Shown here in pieces: positions 24,638 through 32,192 of a DNA stretch of 41,203 bases. Numbering within the stretch: the first letter of the stretch is position 1; every line of letters starts with the position of its first letter. A program made the translations under genes and the position numbers. The notes beneath the pieces are model-generated. The model was given only the letters and a program-made list of their open reading frames with translations. It searched no databases and had not been told where the DNA came from. The stretch is from a virus. The stretch spans positions 1 through 41,203 of the IMG/VR virus record IMGVR_UViG_3300018083_000061; one strand, given 5' to 3'.

Positions 24638-25066
24638 TTACGTGCCGGCTTCGATGACCTTCGGCGAAACGCAGACGATCTTCCAGTCACGCGGACCGGC
24701 CTGGCCGCCGTAGGCGATCGTCGGGAAGCCGACGATCCATGCCTCGTCGGTGACGAACAGGCTAGCCCCGTTGCCGTCGCGACACATGAATGGGCCCACG
24801 CCCGCGCCTCCGGGGGAGAGCAAGTCTTGCGTGTGGATGCCCGTCAATACGCCGTTCGAACGGGATGACTGCATAAAGTGAATCGTCGCAGTTGCGGTGC
24901 GTCCGAGCACCTTGGACCGGGTGATACCGCCGTCGACACCGCGCACGAGCTTGAACGCTTCCACGTCCCACTCGATGTCAATCATCGAGTCCTCCGCGAA
25001 GCCCTCGAGCAGGATACCGTTGAAGAGCGTCTGAACTTGATCGGGGTCGTAGTGTTTGGTGGTCAT
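24638..25066 (-). CDS. Tail tube protein
   Basis: The 142-residue protein contains 'MIDIEWDVEAFKLVRGVDGG' (28-47) and 'TATIHFMQSSRSNGVL' with 'ASLFVTDEAWIVGFPTI', the pattern of contractile-tail tube proteins of the DUF3277 type. It sits directly after the sheath gene and before the chaperone, the expected order. It forms the rigid inner tube driven through the envelope when the sheath contracts. Confidence 0.85.
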   Translation of the reverse strand: MTTKHYDPDQVQTLFNGILLEGFAEDSMIDIEWDVEAFKLVRGVDGGITRSKVLGRTATATIHFMQSSRSNGVLTGIHTQDLLSPGGAGVGPFMCRDGNGASLFVTDEAWIVGFPTIAYGGQAGPRDWKIVCVSPKVIEAGT

Positions 25067-25075
25067 GGCGAATCC

Positions 25076-26467
25076 TTACAGCTTGACGAAGACCGACACG
25101 TTTGCATGACGGATCGCGCCGGAATAGGTGAAGTCGATCACGATACCCGGGCCACCAAGCACGCGTGCCGCGCGGTCATTGTCCGAGATCTGAGCGAGCG
25201 TTGGAATCGAAATCGTCGGCTCGTTCCCGTCCTTGTCGATGGCCAGGATGCCGCCGGCCGTGATACCGGCCGCGATACGCGCACGGCAAATGCTCTCGTA
25301 TTGTGCGAGACCGCGTTGGCTCATTGGGATCTTTCCGGAGTTCAACGTGACGGCTGCAATATCCTCTTGCAGACGTACCGCGAACCAATCCTCGAACCGG
25401 GTCTGATCCATCGGCTTACCTCCGGCCGCATCGCCACCAAGCGTGTGGTGTCGCCCGGCCGTGGTCTCAATCACGGTGTAGCCCTTATCACGCAGCTTCG
25501 TCTTTTGGTCGGGGCTAAGACCGTTCGCGCGCACGCCCACGAGGGGCTTGGCGTTGAAGTCGCCACCTGCATTCGGCGGCGCACCGGGGTCGAATGGCGC
25601 GCGCTCTGCCGCGGAAGCAACGCCAGCGAATCCGTCCGTGCCAGTCTTGTCGAAAATGCACATGGTCCGCTTGTAACTGACCGCGTCCAATTGTGATTGA
25701 ATATCGCCCGTTTCGGCGTCATCCATAGCATTCGTGTCGGACGTGTTCGTGAAGTAGAGGACGCGCCGAGTCTCAGCCCAATCCGCGATTTCCTTGGTGA
25801 TCGCCTTCGAATTGTAGGCGCTCGCGAGATGGTAGAAATCCGCGTCCGCGTCGTAGATGGTCGACAGATCCGCGTCGACGCCGGGGTCGGTCGTGCGATC
25901 TTCAACTTCGAGACGTTCGTGGCGCCAATCGCGAAGATAGAACCACTCGCCTTCGGCCATCGAAAGATCGAGGTGCGTCGCGGTTCCGCCGGAGGCGGTG
26001 CAAACGAGGTCCTCCAGAGGCTCGCCCGTATCCTGCAAATCTTCGATCGCGGCTTGGAGAGCGTCACAGACCTCGTCGACGCTTGAACCCGTATCCGACG
26101 TGATCGAGATGTCGACGGGGTCTTCGCCCACTACTTCGATCGTGATCGAATATACAGTCGAATTGAATGAATTTGGAGTGACGCGGATCGTCGGGGTCGC
26201 TGCATTCTCCAGGCGCAAGATCTTGATCGGGTTCGGCTGTGGCGATTGCTGGAGGGCGCGTTCGAGCGCGAGCACGGCCGGATGGTTCGACGGCAACGAA
26301 ACGGGCGAACCGGTGAGGTCGGACTTGGATGTAACGACGCGGGAGAGATCACCGTCCAGGGCCGCCGACGGAATGTATGCCGCGATACCAACGGTACCGA
26401 AACCGACCTGCGTAAGGGCAGGGCCCTCACTCGCAACGATGACCGTGGAAAAATCGTTCAGGGACAT
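25076..26467 (-). CDS. Contractile tail sheath protein (DUF3383-like)
   Basis: The 463-residue protein begins 'MSLNDFSTVIVASEGPAL' and has an acidic central domain, then the C-terminal part of DUF3383 sheath proteins: 'DWFAVRLQEDIAAVTLNSGK' (about 355-374), 'GLAQYESICRARIAAGITAG' and a final strand ending 'HANVSVFVKL'. It is the strongest evidence that the phage has a contractile tail. It lies 8 bases before the tube gene. Confidence 0.88.
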   Translation of the reverse strand: MSLNDFSTVIVASEGPALTQVGFGTVGIAAYIPSAALDGDLSRVVTSKSDLTGSPVSLPSNHPAVLALERALQQSPQPNPIKILRLENAATPTIRVTPNSFNSTVYSITIEVVGEDPVDISITSDTGSSVDEVCDALQAAIEDLQDTGEPLEDLVCTASGGTATHLDLSMAEGEWFYLRDWRHERLEVEDRTTDPGVDADLSTIYDADADFYHLASAYNSKAITKEIADWAETRRVLYFTNTSDTNAMDDAETGDIQSQLDAVSYKRTMCIFDKTGTDGFAGVASAAERAPFDPGAPPNAGGDFNAKPLVGVRANGLSPDQKTKLRDKGYTVIETTAGRHHTLGGDAAGGKPMDQTRFEDWFAVRLQEDIAAVTLNSGKIPMSQRGLAQYESICRARIAAGITAGGILAIDKDGNEPTISIPTLAQISDNDRAARVLGGPGIVIDFTYSGAIRHANVSVFVKL

Positions 26468-26490
26468 GGGGCTTATTTCTTTCGTAGCAC

Positions 26491-26507
26491 GGCGCGATTG
26501 CCGCGCC
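26491..26507 (-). terminator. Hairpin before the tail sheath gene
   Basis: Between the tail-terminator-type gene (stop at 26511) and the sheath ATG (26467) lies a 6-bp GC stem GGCGCG/CGCGCC (26491-26496 and 26502-26507) with a 5-base loop. There is no T run after it in the leftward direction, so it may trim or partly stop transcripts, or expose the sheath start, rather than be a strong terminator. Confidence 0.35.
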
Positions 26508-26510
26508 AGT

Positions 26511-27122
26511 TTAGGGCGTAATCACCCCGTTGATCTTGGCTCGCTCGATGGTCGTAATAGGTGCGTCCTGGGCGTATGACGCGCCGTTGAAGTAGAGGCG
26601 CCCGATGTACACCGACACGGCGCGTCCATCCTCCCCGTCGTATTCGTCGTCCGTGATCTCTTCCCACCCGCGGTACGCGAGGCCCGTGGCTACGAGCTCA
26701 TCCCGAACGCTCGGGAGACGCATGCGGTCAACGACGGCCCTGAAATGCTCCGACGCTGGCGTGCTCTGATTCGGGGACTCCACGCGAACTTGGATCTCAA
26801 AGTCCCGCTGGCCGTGCACGGATTCGATGATGCCCCCAAGCCGGGCCTCGGGATCTTCCGGGTCAGGCTCGAACGTATCCCCGTCGATCGCAACATCGGG
26901 ATCGTACGTCTCGCGGAGTTCGTCACGTCCCACGCCGCTAACCTTGACGATGTGCCAATGGAGCGTGGTTGGGCTCGACGGTGCCGGGAATTGTCCCGTA
27001 AGCGAGCGCGCACGCACGACGCTAGGGCTCAGACTCCCGAGGATACTGGGCTGGGACCCTGGTACCGTAGCAATGCGGGCGAACAGCGCCGAGAGTGCCG
27101 GCTCTAGATCGGCCCACACCAT
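26511..27122 (-). CDS. Tail terminator/neck protein
   Basis: The 203-residue protein starts 'MVWADLEPALSALFARI', and has 'PTTLHWHIVKVSGVGRDELR' and 'QRDFEIQVRVESPNQS', then 'LVATGLAYRGWEEITDDEYD', the pattern of neck/tail-terminator proteins (LIC_12616-type) placed just before the sheath in such phages. ATG 27122 is 2 bases after the stop of the previous gene. The long acidic loop 'EPDPEDPEARLGG' is probably exposed. Confidence 0.68.
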   Translation of the reverse strand: MVWADLEPALSALFARIATVPGSQPSILGSLSPSVVRARSLTGQFPAPSSPTTLHWHIVKVSGVGRDELRETYDPDVAIDGDTFEPDPEDPEARLGGIIESVHGQRDFEIQVRVESPNQSTPASEHFRAVVDRMRLPSVRDELVATGLAYRGWEEITDDEYDGEDGRAVSVYIGRLYFNGASYAQDAPITTIERAKINGVITP

Positions 27123-27124
27123 GG

Positions 27125-27607
27125 TCACTTGGTGCCGCCTTGCTCGACCGTTGATCCGATCGCGCCCCACATTTGACTGCTGGCGATCAAGGGCGTTGTC
27201 GCCCCGGGATACTTCGCGAGCTTTCGCGGGAGGTAGTTCTCCGACAACGCCGGCAAAATACCCGACGAGATACGTTGCCGCATGAGGCCCGCCACATGGA
27301 CCCCCACCCGTGCAAGGATCTGAAGTTCGTTCGCGCCCTTCAACACGGCCGCGCCCGCGCGGCGAAGTCCGGTCAGGATATCGGTCTTGTTCGCGTCGAG
27401 AGTGCCCCGCATCCAAGAGCGCTGGGGTACGCCCAGCCCATGCTCGTGAGCATTCGCGATCTGTCCGACCGTTGCGCGCGTCGCGTCGTTCGCCTTGGCC
27501 GCGGCCTCGTCTCCGAAGATGCCAACCTTGACGTACGGCCGAGCCTTGGCGAGCCGTGCGCGGAGCGCACGCCAGCCGTTATCACGCACGCGGACTCCGC
27601 CAGCCAT
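27125..27607 (-). CDS. Head-tail joining protein (HK97 gp10-like)
   Basis: The 160-residue protein has a basic N-terminus ('WRALRARLAKARPYVKVGIF') and central 'ANAHEHGLGVPQRSWMRGTL', the typical layout of HK97 gp10/tail-completion proteins, where 'EFG/EHG ..IP.R.F.R' is the recurring motif. It lies between the DUF4054-like connector and the tail terminator, as expected. It joins the capsid connector to the tail. Confidence 0.75.
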   Translation of the reverse strand: MAGGVRVRDNGWRALRARLAKARPYVKVGIFGDEAAAKANDATRATVGQIANAHEHGLGVPQRSWMRGTLDANKTDILTGLRRAGAAVLKGANELQILARVGVHVAGLMRQRISSGILPALSENYLPRKLAKYPGATTPLIASSQMWGAIGSTVEQGGTK

Positions 27608-27919
27608 TTACTCGCTCCCCGCGCCGATGCCGTAGGCCGTGGCGTAAAGCGCTTCGAGACGCGCGCGTTCCTGGAGGTACAGCGTTCCCGCTTCGAGCGG
27701 CATCGCTTTCTTGCCGATGATGCGCGCGTCTTTCCCAAGCGGGTCCGCGGCCAATATGTGCGCGGCGAGCCACATCACAGCTTCGCCGCGATCATCCTTG
27801 AACATCGTGGTGTCCGTCTGGCGTTCGGCCGCGGCCAGCGCGGCCGTAATCCGGGCGGGGTCTCGCTGAAAGACCGCAGTGAACTCACCCCGAATTGTCA
27901 CGAACTCCGCCGCTGTCAC
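27608..27919 (-). CDS. Head-tail connector (DUF4054-like)
   Basis: The 103-residue, mainly helical protein has 'FVTIRGEFTAVFQRDPARIT' (6-25) and 'VMWLAAHILAADPLGKD' (48-64), matching the compact adaptor proteins with a conserved 'AHxLA' helix. It lies between the capsid-side small gene and the gp10-like gene. It likely forms the ring that stacks under the portal. Confidence 0.7.
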   Translation of the reverse strand: MTAAEFVTIRGEFTAVFQRDPARITAALAAAERQTDTTMFKDDRGEAVMWLAAHILAADPLGKDARIIGKKAMPLEAGTLYLQERARLEALYATAYGIGAGSE

Positions 27920-27928
27920 GGCGCCGCC

Positions 27929-28132
27929 CTACTCGGACAATAGCGGGATCAGCGCCCCGTCAGAGACGTATTGCTCGATCGATTCGGCATACTTCTCGCA
28001 GAGACGATCCGAGAGTTCGATCATTCGCTTGCCCGTGAGAGTGAGCGTGATCGACGCCTCAATAGTGTCAGAATGAGCGGCTGACAGCGTCAGCTTTTTT
28101 CGATCCCGGTGATTTCGAACGACGAATTTCAT
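27929..28132 (-). CDS. Small hypothetical protein after major capsid
   Basis: The 67-residue protein starts at ATG 28132 with TTGGAAG upstream and begins with beta-type strands ('KFVVRNHRDRKKLTLSAAHS') followed by a helix 'ELSDRLCEKYAESIEQYV'. No family was recognised. It lies between the capsid and connector genes and is probably a minor structural or assembly protein. Confidence 0.6.
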   Translation of the reverse strand: MKFVVRNHRDRKKLTLSAAHSDTIEASITLTLTGKRMIELSDRLCEKYAESIEQYVSDGALIPLLSE

Positions 28133-28148
28133 GGGCTTCCAAGCTGGA

Positions 28149-28189
28149 CGCCTGGCGCCGGCCGGAGGAACTACAACCGGCGCCAGGCG
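28149..28189 (-). terminator. Strong hairpin downstream of major capsid gene
   Basis: A perfect 13-bp GC-rich inverted repeat, CGCCTGGCGCCGG (28149-28161) and CCGGCGCCAGGCG (28177-28189), with a 15-base loop, lies 11 bases beyond the capsid stop in the leftward direction. No T run follows, so it may act as a Rho-independent attenuator with partial read-through or protect the 3' end of the abundant capsid mRNA from decay. Confidence 0.7.
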
Positions 28190-28199
28190 AACCTTTGGG

Positions 28200-29246
28200 T
28201 TAGGGGGTCAGGTCCTCGTCCAGGTCCATGAACGCCGTACCAAGCGCGTAACGCACGACCACGCCACCAACGCGAGCGTAGGTCAGGATCTGGTAGGTGT
28301 AGCCCTCGACCTGGGGCGGGAGCTCGCGGAAGTCGTACGCGAGGATGAACTCCAGCACGGCGCGGTTTTTCTTGTACGCGATCGCCTTGGGGCCGTCTGC
28401 TTCGCTGGCCGTATTCAGGCGCTTCCAGTAGTTGATCACCTTCGGGCCGTCCGCATCTTGATTCTCGAGGAACACCTTCTCGCGCGAACGCGAATCCGTA
28501 GCGGAAAAGCGGCGCTTGAGGAGGGGCTTGAACGAGAGCGGCACGGCGATGAAATCCGCCTTGAAATTCTCGGCGGAGTTCTGCTCAACGCCGTCGACAA
28601 GGCGTTGCAGATCGTTCACGAGGGCCGCAGAACGCGCCGAGTATTCGGCGTCGTCGTCGGGCTCGGCGTCAGTCGGATCCCATTCGCCCACGAGGGAATG
28701 GACCTCCTGGAAATTCGAATTGTTCGTGAGGCCCTCGATCGCGCGGTCTTCGTCACCGACCGCGATCAAGTTGTCCAGGAACTGTTCGTGCGCGATGCGC
28801 GCCGACATGCCGCGTTCGCGGTCCACGCTGGTACGCGCGAAAGCCGCTTTCTGCAAGTCCTGCACCGACCAATGGTAGGACGAGCCGAAGTCATACATCG
28901 GTTTGTAGAAGCGCTTTTTGAAGCGGTCCGCCGCGCCAACCGCGCTCGCGTAGTTCGTGATCCACTCGGCCATGGCGAGTCGATCCCACATATCGTAGGA
29001 GAACGTCTCGGCGCCGTCCGGGATGGTCGTGAAGTCCACGAACAGCCGGCCCTTGATTGGGTCCGTCAATACTTCGGTCGTCTGCGCCGAAGTGAATTCG
29101 AGCTCGCGCGCGAGGTGCATTGTATCGCCGGCCGCATCCGCGCGTTCGACTACGGTGCCATCGGCCCTGACTTCGTACAGCACGCCGAGTTCGGCAAGAC
29201 ACCGCTCGTGATTCTTGAATGCGGGGGTATTGATGAGTTTCAGCAT
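28200..29246 (-). CDS. Major capsid protein (DUF2184-like, HK97 fold expected)
   Basis: The 348-residue protein shows the DUF2184 capsid pattern: 'AETFSYDMWDRLAMAEWITN' (79-98), 'SSYHWSVQDLQKAAFA' and 'HEQFLDNLIAVGDED', then 'FKADFIAVPLSFKPLLKRRF' and a late 'QILTYARVGGVVVRYALGTA'. It follows the decoration protein and is followed by a strong hairpin, usual for the most expressed late gene. The ATG has only a weak upstream purine run (AGAAAGA). Confidence 0.85.
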   Translation of the reverse strand: MLKLINTPAFKNHERCLAELGVLYEVRADGTVVERADAAGDTMHLARELEFTSAQTTEVLTDPIKGRLFVDFTTIPDGAETFSYDMWDRLAMAEWITNYASAVGAADRFKKRFYKPMYDFGSSYHWSVQDLQKAAFARTSVDRERGMSARIAHEQFLDNLIAVGDEDRAIEGLTNNSNFQEVHSLVGEWDPTDAEPDDDAEYSARSAALVNDLQRLVDGVEQNSAENFKADFIAVPLSFKPLLKRRFSATDSRSREKVFLENQDADGPKVINYWKRLNTASEADGPKAIAYKKNRAVLEFILAYDFRELPPQVEGYTYQILTYARVGGVVVRYALGTAFMDLDEDLTP

Positions 29247-29278
29247 GGGAGTCTTTCTAAATCCTGATGTTGCCGGGG

Positions 29279-29827
29279 TTAGCCCGTGGGGCCAGTCGGA
29301 CCCGTGGGGCCAGTCGGACCCGTGGGGCCGGTCGCGCCGGTCGCGCCTTGCACCGCGTAGCCAACGCGCGCGACGACACAGAGCGTCGCCGAAAGCGCAC
29401 GTTTCACGACACAGCCGGCGAGGAGCGCCGCGTTCGCCGTGTCAGCGTCATTGCGGACCTTGCCACGGTTCGTCACCGCGTGGATAACATAAACGTTATC
29501 GCCCTTCGCCATTTGCTCGGCGGACTGCACGACGATGCCGGGACCCTGCTCGACAAGCGGAACCGCATCACCGATTTCGTACTCTACGCCGTCCTCCTGG
29601 TTACCTTTCGTGGTGTCGAGACAGACGAAGCCGACGCCCGTCACGGTGACTTCGTTCGCCGTGGTCGGGAGCTTTCGCTGGCCGTCGGCCGAACCGACGC
29701 AAGCGAACAGGCCTCCGTTCAGGGCGACTTCGGCCACGCCGCGGCCATCGATCGTGAACTGCCCCATAGGGCCAATGAGCTGGCCGGCGCGGGCTTCGGG
29801 GAACTGTGCGAGTTGAGTGCTTTGCAT
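29279..29827 (-). CDS. Head decoration/cement protein with collagen-like tail
   Basis: The 182-residue protein lies between protease/scaffold and major capsid, the place of P22 gp24-like cement proteins. It has 'ARAGQLIGPMGQFTIDGRG' (13-31) and beta-rich repeats such as 'YEIGDAVPLVEQGPGIVVQS'. The last 22 residues (161-182) are a pure collagen-like G-X-T tract running to the stop. Trimeric decoration proteins at capsid vertices or threefold axes could carry such a tail as a surface fibre. The tract resembles the one on the tail fibre (residues 50-88), suggesting exchange between the two genes. Confidence 0.75.
   Translation of the reverse strand: MQSTQLAQFPEARAGQLIGPMGQFTIDGRGVAEVALNGGLFACVGSADGQRKLPTTANEVTVTGVGFVCLDTTKGNQEDGVEYEIGDAVPLVEQGPGIVVQSAEQMAKGDNVYVIHAVTNRGKVRNDADTANAALLAGCVVKRALSATLCVVARVGYAVQGATGATGPTGPTGPTGPTGPTG
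29282..29347 (-). repeat. Collagen-like tract at end of decoration protein
   Basis: Seven G-A/P-T triplets plus a final Gly directly precede the stop codon. The DNA consists of near-perfect 18-base units ('GGCCCCACGGGTCCGACT' type), so unit number could vary by slippage. Confidence 0.85.
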
Positions 29828-29857
29828 GGTCGTGACTTTCGGGGGACCTGTTGGACG

Positions 29858-30355
29858 TTACAGAGAAACGCCTTTTTTCTTGGCTGCTTCGAGGCGCGCT
29901 TCGTACAGTGCGCGCGGGCCGTTCTTGTCGTCGTTCGAATCCGCGCGCGGTGCGGGCGGGGTATTGAGCGCCTCGATCACGTCGTGCGCCTTGCTGGACG
30001 TCGCGAACGTCGCATCGAAACGCGCCTCGACATAGACCTCGTCCCGGCCCTTGTCATCGAAGCTCGAATCGGCGCGCTTGATCACAGCGCAGCGGAGCTC
30101 GCGATCGGAGAGCGGCGACTCGACGCCCGCCGCATCCTTACGCGTAACGGCGAAGTCTGCGCCCATGACGGTCCGTACCTTCGAGACGAGCGCCGCATGC
30201 TTGGCATTCGCGGCTTCCGCGTCGTGTCGCGCCACCGTCTCGGTCATCGTTCTGACCGACGCTTCGGCCGCGTCCCCACGCGCCTCAAGTTTCGCGATTG
30301 CGGCCTGTGCCTCGACCTCGTTCTCGTACGTCTTGCCGTTGATCGTGATTTTCAT
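29858..30355 (-). CDS. Possible internally initiated scaffold protein
   Basis: An in-frame ATG at 30355 (residue 191 of the protease/scaffold gene) opens exactly at the boundary between the protease and scaffold halves. It is preceded by AGGA about ten bases upstream. Initiation here would yield a free 165-residue scaffold beginning 'MKITINGKTYENEVEAQ', analogous to lambda C/Nu3 where the scaffold is made from an internal start. This is inferred from domain layout and a moderate ribosome-binding site. Confidence 0.5.
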   Translation of the reverse strand: MKITINGKTYENEVEAQAAIAKLEARGDAAEASVRTMTETVARHDAEAANAKHAALVSKVRTVMGADFAVTRKDAAGVESPLSDRELRCAVIKRADSSFDDKGRDEVYVEARFDATFATSSKAHDVIEALNTPPAPRADSNDDKNGPRALYEARLEAAKKKGVSL

Positions 30356-30925
30356 GGGTTCGGATTCCTGAGCGTCGATGTGTTGGATTTCTTCGCCGGC
30401 TGCATCAAGTCGGCACTCGCGGCCCATGCGCCCCTCACCGGGGCGAAGCATGGCCACATGGTTGTAACGGATCGTGGTCTGAGCCTGGTCATACCGCTGG
30501 CCTTCGTATACACCGGGGGTCGCGTCGATCTTGCACGTGTACGCGCCGGAAAGCTCGGTATGCGTGCGCCGCTCAGCGCCCTCGATAGCATCCTGGCGAC
30601 CGAGCACCATGCCCGCGCGCACGCGCTGGCCATCATCGTGTTTCGCAACAGACCCCGCCCGGACGTGGCCGACGGTTACCGCGGCGAACTTCGCCGGGGT
30701 GACGTTGCCGGCGGGGTGTCCGAGCGTAACCGGCACATCTTCCAGGCTCGCGAGCGAATCCGCGTGGAAAACCTCGTCAGGGTGCCGGAGTTCCTTTACC
30801 TCGGACCCGTCGGCGCGCTTATAGGTAAATACGCCGGTCCGCGTGGGGTACGCAGTAACGCGCATGAGGCCGCCGGGCGTACGCTCCGCGGCATCGATGC
30901 GCGATTCACAATACCGAAGGCTCAC
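29858..30925 (-). CDS. DUF2213-type capsid maturation protease fused to scaffold
   Basis: The 355-residue protein has the DUF2213 protease-like N-terminal half: 'RYCESRIDAAERTPGGLM' (4-21), 'YPTRTGVFTYKR', 'EVFHADSLASLEDVPVTLGHP' start at about 51, H71, and 'ELSGAYTCKID' (S about 126). The second half from residue 191 is a charged helical scaffold with 'KTYENEVEAQAAIAKLEARG', ending basic ('EARLEAAKKKGVSL'). Scaffold is cleaved out during capsid maturation. The GTG at 30925 is supported by the family N-terminus. It lies before decoration and capsid genes, matching the usual order. Confidence 0.78.
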   Translation of the reverse strand: MSLRYCESRIDAAERTPGGLMRVTAYPTRTGVFTYKRADGSEVKELRHPDEVFHADSLASLEDVPVTLGHPAGNVTPAKFAAVTVGHVRAGSVAKHDDGQRVRAGMVLGRQDAIEGAERRTHTELSGAYTCKIDATPGVYEGQRYDQAQTTIRYNHVAMLRPGEGRMGRECRLDAAGEEIQHIDAQESEPMKITINGKTYENEVEAQAAIAKLEARGDAAEASVRTMTETVARHDAEAANAKHAALVSKVRTVMGADFAVTRKDAAGVESPLSDRELRCAVIKRADSSFDDKGRDEVYVEARFDATFATSSKAHDVIEALNTPPAPRADSNDDKNGPRALYEARLEAAKKKGVSL

Positions 30926-30967
30926 CCTATATGAGTGCCCCAGAATGCAGACACGCGCAAGTCGGCG

Positions 30968-31216
30968 CTATTTCCGGGCGTATTGCGAGCGCACAGCCTT
31001 GGGTAGTCCCCGCCAACAGTGTGGGCATAGGACAAAAAAATGCGGGTCCCCCGTCTGGGCAAAGTATTCCGCACGTCTCCCGAGTCCCGGCGGTTCGCAA
31101 CCGCTACACCAATACGTGGGGTTGGCGATTGCGTCTGGCTTTCGCTGAGTGTCGATCGAACGCGAGGCCCGGCGACGCCACTCCCCCAGTGCAGCTTCGG
31201 ACGCGGTGTAAATCAC
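30968..31216 (-). CDS. Small zinc-ribbon-type protein
   Basis: The 82-residue protein has two CxxC pairs, 'YWCSGCEPPGLG' and 'VLCPHCWRG', spaced as in a zinc ribbon, with a basic N-terminal part ('GEWRRRASRS'). It starts with GTG overlapping the upstream stop (GTGA). It may bind nucleic acid or protein; no family was recognised. It ends 42 bases before the protease gene. Confidence 0.55.
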   Translation of the reverse strand: MIYTASEAALGEWRRRASRSIDTQRKPDAIANPTYWCSGCEPPGLGRRAEYFAQTGDPHFFVLCPHCWRGLPKAVRSQYARK

Positions 31217-31509
31217 CGGGGCCCCACGATCGGTGCGGGCTCACAGACCTTGGCGCCAGCGCCCAGAATCATCCCAAGGGGCAGGGCGAAGATCACGGCG
31301 ATGCAGATCCACGCGACTGGACCTAGTTTCGAAAAGGGCGCGGTGTCATCGGGCATGAGACCCCCACCCGTGCACGCGCGGAGTACGCGCGCATATGGCT
31401 CAGACTCCGCGGCGTATCCTGCTCGTGTGTGTGCCTCCACGCTGGCGACGATGGTTTCGGTTTTAGTCCCGGTATACCGGGGGCCGGGTGTGATTTCCGT
31501 CGTATTCAC
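31213..31509 (-). CDS. Small membrane protein with one helix
   Basis: The 98-residue protein starts at GTG 31509 with a perfect GGAGG six bases upstream, overlapping the previous stop (GTGA). It has a soluble N-terminal half and one hydrophobic helix 'VAWICIAVIFALPLGMILGA' (about 66-85). An internal ATG at 31356 with GGGGGT upstream could give a 47-residue membrane peptide alone. Function is unknown. It belongs to an accessory block inserted among the head genes. Confidence 0.55.
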   Translation of the reverse strand: MNTTEITPGPRYTGTKTETIVASVEAHTRAGYAAESEPYARVLRACTGGGLMPDDTAPFSKLGPVAWICIAVIFALPLGMILGAGAKVCEPAPIVGPR

Positions 31510-31967
31510 TGCATACCTCCAGGATTTGCGGCGCGCTTCTCGCCGCGTGAATTCATGAACCCCCACGATCGACCATGCTTCGGGCCGGCGCGAAACAGCG
31601 TCCATACCGGCCGACGAAGTAACTGGACCAAGTGATACTCATCGGTCAAACGATTCCTCTGTCCGGCTACGAATACTTGGCATGCCTCACACCATTCGCC
31701 CCGCCAAAAGTACGGGGTGGACTGGACGTAGGCCCCCGTCAAGAGTCGGCTCTCACACCACGTCCAGGGATGATAGTGCCAACCGCGCCGATCATCGTCG
31801 CTATCGTGGAAGTAGTGCAGAAAAAGATACCGGGCGCCGTATACGCGTGCGAGCCATCGGGGGAAATGCCACCGGCTGAGGTAAGGCCCATCAACGTCGA
31901 TGAACTCATACCGTGCGAGCAGGAATGCGAGCAGGCGCCACCATGCCCAGACGAACCGAGCCCTCAC
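31506..31967 (-). CDS. Cupin-like metal-binding protein
   Basis: The 153-residue protein shows the double-stranded beta-helix metal motif: 'WHYHPWTWCE' (H64, H66, E72) and later 'EYHLVQL' (H112), followed by 'VWTLFRAGPKHGRSWGF' (121-137). The same pattern occurs in uncharacterised cupin-like proteins of phages and bacteria. These usually bind Fe, Zn or Mn; catalytic or binding role is unknown. The aromatic-rich N-terminus may associate with membranes. ATG 31967 overlaps the upstream stop (ATGA). Confidence 0.6.
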   Translation of the reverse strand: MRARFVWAWWRLLAFLLARYEFIDVDGPYLSRWHFPRWLARVYGARYLFLHYFHDSDDDRRGWHYHPWTWCESRLLTGAYVQSTPYFWRGEWCEACQVFVAGQRNRLTDEYHLVQLLRRPVWTLFRAGPKHGRSWGFMNSRGEKRAANPGGMQ

Positions 31968-32158
31968 TTTACAACCCGGCCCCGCCGGATCGCTCGCAGG
32001 ACCACGCGCCCATGCGCGTAATAGTCCGTGCCGTCCCGCTTGACCTCTGCCTCGAACTCTCGCACCGACTCGGCCTCACCGGCCGTCGGTGGCATCGTCT
32101 CTCGCTCGTGCCTCATGCCCTGGTTATACGGTGCAAAATGTCTCAGCGGTAGTGCCAT
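31964..32158 (-). CDS. Hypothetical 64-residue basic protein
   Basis: It starts at ATG 32158 with AGGAAA about ten bases upstream and its stop overlaps the cupin-like gene's ATG. The sequence is charged with a basic end ('VVLRAIRRGRVVK'). No family was recognised. The upstream gap of 34 bases to the M41-like gene is the only space in this block. Confidence 0.5.
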   Translation of the reverse strand: MALPLRHFAPYNQGMRHERETMPPTAGEAESVREFEAEVKRDGTDYYAHGRVVLRAIRRGRVVK

Positions 32159-32192
32159 ATGTACGATTTCCTAAAATAGGTATGGGGCCCAC

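Noticed and set aside
28080-28100. Rho-independent-looking hairpin GCTGAC-AGC-GTCAGC followed by six T on the plus strand
   Set aside because: It lies inside a minus-strand coding gene and would act only on antisense RNA; no plus-strand gene reads towards it.
28131-30934. Long plus-strand frames opposite capsid, decoration and protease genes
   Set aside because: They mirror the codon pattern of the minus-strand genes in GC-rich DNA; the minus-strand products have clear family features and consistent spacing.
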